A DNA stretch of 25,876 bases from Firmicutes bacterium UBA1065 (GTDB lineage Bacteria > Bacillota > Clostridia > Tissierellales > Sedimentibacteraceae): NCBI GenBank assembly GCA_002316225.1, contig DCDC01000057.1:1-25876 (forward strand), read 5' to 3'. Below the pieces are notes generated by a model. That model searched no databases. It saw nothing but the letters and a program-made list of their open reading frames with translations, and had not been told where the DNA came from. The first letter of the stretch is position 1. Every line of letters starts with the position of its first letter. Both the position numbers and the translations under genes were made by a program. Positions 21,304 through 25,876 of the stretch are shown piece by piece.

Positions 21304-22442
21304 ATGACAAGGGATATAAATTAGTACAGGGGAACGAAGCTTGCGTTGAAGGAGCTTTAGCTGCAGGCATGAGATTTTTTGCCGGCTATCCCATAACCCC
21401 CTCAACGGAAATAGCAGAACTTTCTTCTCAAAGACTGCCCAAGTTAGGCGGGAAATTTATACAGATGGAAGATGAGCTTGCAAGCATGGCTGCCATCATA
21501 GGGGCATCACTTGCAGGTATGAAATCAATGACTGCAACCAGCGGACCCGGCTTTTCCCTTATGCAGGAAAATATAGGGTATGCAGCTATTGCAGAAATAC
21601 CATGTGTTATTGTTAACGTTCAAAGAGGGGGACCCAGTACGGGACAACCTACATCTCCGGCCCAGGGGGATGTGATGCAGGCAAGGTGGGGAACCCATGG
21701 AGACCATCCGGCTATAGCCCTGACACCCAATTCCGTACAAGAAACTTTCGAATACACGGTCAAGGCATTTAATTTAGCTGAAAAATACAGGACTCCCGTC
21801 ATTCTTCTGATGGATGAAATTGTGGGTCATATGCGAGAAAAAATGACATATAAAAACATTTCGGATTTGGAAGTAATAAACAGGAAAAAGCCTTCCTGCA
21901 AGCCGGAAGAATATGTGGCTTACAGGCCGGATGAAGATATGATACCTCCGATGGCATCCTTCGGTGAAGGCTACAGGTACCACGTAACGGGATTAACTCA
22001 CGATGAAACTGGCTTTCCTACAAACTCCAACGAAATATCCGAAAGACTGATTAAAAGGATAGTTGATAAGGTAGAAAAGAACATCGATGATTTCTCATAT
22101 TTTGAAGAATACAAGATGGAAGATGCGGAAATGGCCATAATAGCATACGGGGGAGTATCCAGATCGGCTAAGAGTGCCGTTGACCAACTTAGAAAACAAA
22201 ATATTAAAGCCGGTATGTTCAGACCAATTACCATTTGGCCTTTCCTGGAAAAACAAGTACATAAGGTTTCCTTTCAGGTAAAAGAAATATATGTGGCGGA
22301 AATGAACCTGGGACAGTATTCATTGGAAGTTGAGAGGGCTGCATGCAAGAATTGCAAGGTTAGCAAAATTAACAAGGTAAACGGAGAATTAATAACTCCC
22401 GAAGAAATCATCGAAGCACTAGGAGGCAGGTATGAACTGTAG
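21300..22442 (+). CDS. korA: 2-oxoacid:ferredoxin oxidoreductase, alpha subunit
   Basis: A 380-residue protein: EACVEGALAAGMRFFAGYPITPSTEIAE at the N-terminus, TSGPGFSLMQENIGYA and RGGPSTGQPTSPAQGDVMQARWG (about 80-125) in the pyrimidine-binding domain of TPP, then a transketolase C-terminal-like domain (about 270-380, AIIAYGGVSRSAKSAVD). The family oxidatively decarboxylates 2-oxoacids to acyl-CoA, with reduced ferredoxin. The GGPSTGQPT signature fits the 2-oxoglutarate or branched-chain 2-oxoacid type rather than pyruvate; I cannot decide between them. GGAGG precedes the ATG; korB overlaps the end by 11 bases. Confidence 0.93.
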   Translation: MNDKGYKLVQGNEACVEGALAAGMRFFAGYPITPSTEIAELSSQRLPKLGGKFIQMEDELASMAAIIGASLAGMKSMTATSGPGFSLMQENIGYAAIAEIPCVIVNVQRGGPSTGQPTSPAQGDVMQARWGTHGDHPAIALTPNSVQETFEYTVKAFNLAEKYRTPVILLMDEIVGHMREKMTYKNISDLEVINRKKPSCKPEEYVAYRPDEDMIPPMASFGEGYRYHVTGLTHDETGFPTNSNEISERLIKRIVDKVEKNIDDFSYFEEYKMEDAEMAIIAYGGVSRSAKSAVDQLRKQNIKAGMFRPITIWPFLEKQVHKVSFQVKEIYVAEMNLGQYSLEVERAACKNCKVSKINKVNGELITPEEIIEALGGRYEL

Positions 22443-23271
22443 CGAAATAACAAAGAAATATTACAGGGTAAACAGGCTTCCCCACATATGGTGTCCCGGC
22501 TGCGGTCACGGAACTTTAACCAATACAGTGGTGAGGGCAATAGATAGGCTTGGCTTAAACAAAGATGAAGTGGTCATAGTGTCCGGTATAGGGTGTTCCT
22601 CAAGAGCTCCCGGTTATTTGGATTTCAATACCCTGCATACAACCCACGGTCGTGCCTTGGCATTTGCAACAGGCATAAAACTTGCCAATCCCAAGCTTCA
22701 TGTCATCGTAATCATGGGAGACGGGGACAGTTCGGCCATAGGCGGTAATCACCTCATTCATGCTGCAAGAAGAAACATAGATATTACAACAATAGTGTTC
22801 AATAACAACATTTATGGAATGACAGGCGGACAATTTTCACCTACCACACCCTATGGTGATTTGGCAACCACCGCTGCTTACGGTAATATTGACAAGCCCT
22901 TTGACCTTTGCAGTTTAGCCCAGGGGGCCGGAGCAACCTATGTTGGCAGGGCAACGGCTTATCATGCGGTTCTCATGCAAAGATTGATAGAAAAGGGAAT
23001 TCAAAACAAAGGATTTTCTTTTATAGAAGGTTTGAGCCTCTGCCCTACTTATTACGGTAGAAAGAACAAAAAGGGCAACGCTTTCAAAATGCATACCTTT
23101 TTAAAAGAAAACTGCATTGATAAAAAGATAGTTGACAAGGACCCGGAAAAGGGCAAGAATAAGATCATAATAGGTGAATTTTACAACAATCCTCAACCTG
23201 AATACATTGAAAGCTATCAGGTAATCACTGACATGTTCCAAGGACGGGGGGAGAAAAATGGAGAAGTATGA
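22432..23271 (+). CDS. korB: 2-oxoacid:ferredoxin oxidoreductase, beta subunit
   Basis: A 279-residue TPP-binding subunit. It has WCPGCGHGTLTNTV (about 20-33), GIGCSSRAPGYLDFNTLHTTHGRA (about 52-75) and the TPP diphosphate motif GDGDSSAIGGNHLIHAARRN (about 98-117), then FNNNIYGMTGGQFSPTTPYG. The cysteines of the WCPGCG motif and a further C-terminal Cys suit the proximal 4Fe-4S cluster of this family. It starts within the korA end behind AGGAGGCAGG and overlaps korC by 14 bases, so the four subunits are translationally coupled. Confidence 0.94.
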   Translation: MNCSEITKKYYRVNRLPHIWCPGCGHGTLTNTVVRAIDRLGLNKDEVVIVSGIGCSSRAPGYLDFNTLHTTHGRALAFATGIKLANPKLHVIVIMGDGDSSAIGGNHLIHAARRNIDITTIVFNNNIYGMTGGQFSPTTPYGDLATTAAYGNIDKPFDLCSLAQGAGATYVGRATAYHAVLMQRLIEKGIQNKGFSFIEGLSLCPTYYGRKNKKGNAFKMHTFLKENCIDKKIVDKDPEKGKNKIIIGEFYNNPQPEYIESYQVITDMFQGRGEKNGEV

Positions 23272-23803
23272 AATAAGGTTAAGCGGTTCGGGTGGCCAGG
23301 GAGTTATCCTGGCATCCATAATCCTGGCAGATGCCGCAATTGAACAAGGTTTAAATGCTATTCAAACCCAGTCATACGGGCCGGAGGCAAGGGGCGGTTC
23401 CAGCAAGGCTGAGCTTATAATTAGCAGGGAAGAAATATCTTATCCTAAATTAAGAAAAGCAAACATACTCCTTTCCCTCACTCAAAATGCATATGACAAG
23501 TATATTGCATCTCTGGACAAGGATGGCATACTGATAGTTGATGAAGATATTAAATTATCCGGAAATTATCCGGTTAAAACTTACAGGCTTCCTATATTGA
23601 AAAATGCGGTTGAAAAATTTGAAACCGCCATGGTAGCCAACATAATTTCCGTCGGAGCTATCTATGAACTGATAGGAGAGGATGTTATCGATAAGGAAAT
23701 AATGATTAGGTCCATAAGTGAAAGAGTTCCTCCTCCCACGATCCAAAAAAACTTAGAGGCATTTGAAGAAGGAATTAATTTGATAAGGGGTTATTATGAA
23801 TAA
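23258..23803 (+). CDS. korC: 2-oxoacid:ferredoxin oxidoreductase, gamma subunit
   Basis: A 181-residue protein with the gamma-family start RLSGSGGQGVILASIILADAA (about 6-26) and QTQSYGPEARGGSSKAELIIS (about 37-57). LSLTQNAYDKY and a C-terminal helical end (RVPPPTIQKNLEAFEEG) follow. The gamma subunit contributes to CoA binding. GGGGGGAG precedes the ATG inside korB, and the regulator gene begins 8 bases before the end. Confidence 0.93.
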   Translation: MEKYEIRLSGSGGQGVILASIILADAAIEQGLNAIQTQSYGPEARGGSSKAELIISREEISYPKLRKANILLSLTQNAYDKYIASLDKDGILIVDEDIKLSGNYPVKTYRLPILKNAVEKFETAMVANIISVGAIYELIGEDVIDKEIMIRSISERVPPPTIQKNLEAFEEGINLIRGYYE

Positions 23804-24656
23804 TAATTTAATAAGTATTATCAAAAATAACTTTCATAAATTCAGTAAAAGCCAAAAGCTAATCGCTCAATATATTATTGAGCATTATGACAAGGCTGCC
23901 TTCATGACGGCAGCAAAAATAGCCGAAAGGGTTGATGTGAGCGAATCTACCGTTGTGAGATTTGCAACTGCCTTAGGGTATTCCGGTTATCCCGAAATGC
24001 AGAAAGCCCTGCAGGTTTTAATAAAAAACAAGCTTACTGCCGTTCAGAGGATAGGACTTCAGGAGGATGTCGTAAACGATAATATAAAACTTCATAAAAA
24101 AATACTAAAAAGCGAAATGAACAATTTACGATATTTGTTTGAGCACTTTGACATGGAAGCCCTGGACAAGGCAACGGAACTTATATTAAAGGCAAACAGG
24201 GTGTATGTTTTGGGACTGAGAACATCATCAACCTTATCCAACTATTTAGGATTTTATTTGGATGTTATCTTAAATAATGTCAAGGTCTTAAACAACAGCG
24301 GGGTCAATTCCTTATATGAAGAAATAATAAGAATAAATGAAAATGATGTGCTTATTATAATAAGTTATCCTAGGTATTCAAGAACTACAATCGATGCTGC
24401 CAAATTCGTAAAGGAGCGTAAGACAAAAATAGTAGCAATCACGGACACCGAAGAATCCCCGGCATACGCCCTGGCAGATGTTTCTCTTTTGGCAATCAGC
24501 AATATAGTTTCCTTTGTCGACTCCCTGGTTGTACCTATGGCAATAATAAATAACCTAATAATCAATATAAGCCTGAGAGAAAAGGAAGAGATAGTAGAAT
24601 ATTATAATGTCCTGGAAAAACTTTGGGACAATAACAGCATATACCAAAACTTTTAA
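23796..24656 (+). CDS. MurR/RpiR-family transcriptional regulator
   Basis: A 286-residue RpiR-type protein. The N-terminal HTH_6 domain (about 1-77) contains FMTAAKIAERVDVSESTVVRFATALGYSGYPEM. A SIS sugar-phosphate-binding-type domain (about 105-260) contains RVYVLGLRTSSTLSNYLG, LIIISYPRYSRTTIDAAKF and KIVAITDTEESPAYALADV. These regulators bind palindromic sites and usually sense phosphosugars. It overlaps korC by 8 bases, so it is co-expressed with the 2-oxoacid oxidoreductase, a setting that suggests it regulates this operon. The effector cannot be inferred. Confidence 0.92.
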   Translation: MNNNLISIIKNNFHKFSKSQKLIAQYIIEHYDKAAFMTAAKIAERVDVSESTVVRFATALGYSGYPEMQKALQVLIKNKLTAVQRIGLQEDVVNDNIKLHKKILKSEMNNLRYLFEHFDMEALDKATELILKANRVYVLGLRTSSTLSNYLGFYLDVILNNVKVLNNSGVNSLYEEIIRINENDVLIIISYPRYSRTTIDAAKFVKERKTKIVAITDTEESPAYALADVSLLAISNIVSFVDSLVVPMAIINNLIINISLREKEEIVEYYNVLEKLWDNNSIYQNF

Positions 24657-24669
24657 AGCTATGAGGATT

Positions 24670-24712
24670 AAGGGGGCGAGGATCTTGCCATTGGCAGGGT
24701 CCCCGTCCCCTT
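24670..24712 (+). repeat. Long imperfect hairpin after the rpiR-type gene (REP-like)
   Basis: Bases 24670-24689 pair with 24693-24712 as a 20-bp stem with a 3-base loop, one A-C mismatch (24679/24703) and three G-U pairs. On the - strand it begins AAGGGGACGGGGACC, the GGGGAC-type start seen in firmicute REP-like palindromes. It is not followed by T residues, so it may terminate poorly despite its position at the operon end. Confidence 0.65.
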
Positions 24713-24727
24713 GTCATAAAATTTATG

Positions 24728-24756
24728 TTGTTATATTTTGCAATATATACTATAAT
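24728..24756 (+). promoter_or_regulatory. Predicted sigma-A promoter for cmk-plsC
   Basis: TTGTTA (24728-24733), a 17-base spacer and TATAAT (24751-24756). The spacer contains TTTTGCAA (24736-24743), the same octamer as the right side of the kor palindrome (21001-21008). Confidence 0.7.
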
Positions 24757-24823
24757 GTTTAAGTGCCGAAAGACATTAAAATGTTCTCTTTCATGACGAT
24801 TTTAGCCGGGAAAGGAAAATAAG

Positions 24824-25474
24824 ATGATTATAGCAATAGATGGGCCTTCAGGAGCCGGAAAAAGCACTGTTGCAAAACTATTGAGCAAGGAACTGGGATT
24901 CGAATACATCGATACCGGGGCTATGTACAGAGCCCTTGCATATAAGGCATACAATCAGGGCATTGAAATAAACGAAAGCCAAATTGAAGAAATGCTAAAA
25001 ACAACACATATAGATTACCATGATAACCAGATTTATTTAGATGGGAAAAATGTCGAAAATTTAATAAGAGAAGAAGCCATTTCCATAGCAACTTCAAAAA
25101 TATCCGCCTTAAAGGTTGTCAGAGAGAAAATGGTTGAACTCCAGCGAAGAATTGCAGCAAATAAAAATGCGGTTCTGGAAGGACGTGACATTGGTACCGT
25201 TGTATTTCCCGATGCAGACTACAAATTTTTCATAACGGCACCGGTGGAAGAAAGAGCCAGAAGGCGGTATGAGCAGTTGAAAGCAAGCAATATAGAGGCT
25301 GATTACGATAGTGTCCTAAGAGATATGAAAAGGCGGGACCAAAATGATTCAACAAGGGAGTATGCTCCCCTTAAAAAGGCTGAAGACGCTATACTAATAG
25401 ACACCAGCAGGATGGAACTTAAGGATGTCGTAAAAGCAATTACCGGATATATCGGAGGAAATAATGTTTTATAA
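24824..25474 (+). CDS. cmk: Cytidylate kinase
   Basis: A 216-residue CMP/dCMP kinase. P-loop GPSGAGKST is at residues 7-15, DTGAMYRALAY follows (about 31), then EGRDIGTVVFPDADYKFFITA (about 124-144), ERARRRYEQL and DMKRRDQNDSTREYAPLKKA. It converts CMP and dCMP to diphosphates. The ATG follows AAAGGAAA. plsC starts within the last codons (11-base overlap), an arrangement common in Clostridia, where ispH often comes next. Confidence 0.96.
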   Translation: MIIAIDGPSGAGKSTVAKLLSKELGFEYIDTGAMYRALAYKAYNQGIEINESQIEEMLKTTHIDYHDNQIYLDGKNVENLIREEAISIATSKISALKVVREKMVELQRRIAANKNAVLEGRDIGTVVFPDADYKFFITAPVEERARRRYEQLKASNIEADYDSVLRDMKRRDQNDSTREYAPLKKAEDAILIDTSRMELKDVVKAITGYIGGNNVL

Positions 25475-25876
25475 AATAGTGGTTTTTGTTTTAAAGATTT
25501 TGGTATTCTTAATCTTTGATTTTAAGGCATATAACAAGGAGAATTTAGACAAGACAGAGGGGGGCTTAATAGTTTGCGGAAACCACAGGTCCATGGTTGA
25601 CCCGGTCTTATTGGCCGTTTCCACAAGGCGGCAGATCCATTTCATGGGTAAGAAGGAATTGTTTGAAAGCAAATTCTGGGGCTTTATTTTCAGAAACTTG
25701 GGGGCTTTTCCAGTTGACAGGCAGGGAGTTTCCTTGTCGGCAATAAAAAACTCCCTTGATGTTTTGAATAAGGGAGGAGTTTTAGGCATCTACCCGGAAG
25801 GAACAAGGGTTAAGACCGGATATGACGAAAACAACGCAAAGGCAGGAATAGCCCTGATAGCTAATAAAGCCAATGT
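25464..25876 (+). CDS. plsC: 1-acyl-sn-glycerol-3-phosphate acyltransferase (3' end cut by window)
   Basis: The first 137 residues of a PlsC-type acyltransferase. They comprise an N-terminal membrane segment (about 3-19), the acyltransferase motif NHRSMVDP (HX4D, H41 and D46), GKKELF (about 62-67), FRNLGAFPVDR (about 76-86) and YPEGTR (110-115). The enzyme makes phosphatidic acid from lysophosphatidic acid at the membrane. The ATG follows CGGAGG and overlaps the end of cmk. The reading frame is open to the window edge. Confidence 0.92.
   Translation, partial: MFYKIVVFVLKILVFLIFDFKAYNKENLDKTEGGLIVCGNHRSMVDPVLLAVSTRRQIHFMGKKELFESKFWGFIFRNLGAFPVDRQGVSLSAIKNSLDVLNKGGVLGIYPEGTRVKTGYDENNAKAGIALIANKAN

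Noticed and set aside
25469..25789. Open frame on the - strand opposite plsC
   Set aside because: The + strand encodes the HX4D and EGTR motifs of PlsC in frame; the antisense frame is a shadow.

Overview
This window is an AT-rich stretch of chromosome from an endospore-forming anaerobic firmicute. Three things support this: a complete spoIIIAE-AH run plus spoIVB, spo0A, spoIIM and dacF; a ferredoxin-linked 2-oxoacid oxidoreductase operon; and a backbone gene order that follows the Bacillus subtilis spoIIIA-to-spo0A-to-scpB region. I infer Clostridia in the broad sense, possibly the Tissierellia-like branch; the sequence alone does not settle the genus. Every supported gene is on the + strand. 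Genes are tightly packed, often with ATGA or short overlaps. I saw no tRNA, rRNA, CRISPR array, prophage or intact insertion sequence.

Layout. 1-2874: end of the spoIIIA operon (AD tail, AE, AF, AG, AH), the forespore-mother cell feeding-tube complex. 2869-6162: a vegetative operon with its own extended -10 promoter: asp23, nusB, a tsaD paralogue, xseA, xseB. 6214-10466: tlyA, argR, recN, spoIVB, closed by a strong terminator. 10467-12191: spo0A with a 5' region that may hold a 0A box, then nudF with a near-consensus promoter and a terminator. 12229-19456: spoIIM, a XerD-like protein, deoB, dacF, scpA, scpB, a small DUF2953-like membrane protein, a GerW/YtfJ-like protein and a second D,D-carboxypeptidase-like protein, then a terminator. 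19480-20888: rluB and mnmM. 20962-24656: korDABC plus an RpiR-type regulator behind a palindromic operator candidate and an unusual three-arm leader. 24728-25876: cmk and the start of plsC.

How it fits together. The region combines sporulation control and engulfment/forespore functions with DNA repair (recN, xseAB), chromosome segregation (scpAB), ribosome and tRNA modification (tlyA, rluB, mnmM), arginine control, nucleotide salvage and an amino-acid-fermentation-type 2-oxoacid:ferredoxin oxidoreductase. Compared with B. subtilis order, accBC, folD, ispA, dxs, pupG and spoIIA are absent from their usual slots, and a tsaD paralogue sits where folD would be.

Most interesting points. (1) The XerD-like protein lacks three of the six tyrosine-recombinase catalytic residues (Arg I to Asn, box II His to Met, third-position His to Leu) but is otherwise intact, a few genes from scpA/scpB. 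(2) The kor leader has three copies of a 11-12 bp arm that can pair as a terminator (arms 1+2) or as an alternative hairpin (arms 2+3), and the kor promoter would start transcription at the end of arm 1. (3) The second carboxypeptidase has KIG instead of KTG, next to divergent YtfJ- and DUF2953-like genes. (4) Several GGGGAC/GGACAC-type palindromes lie between genes.
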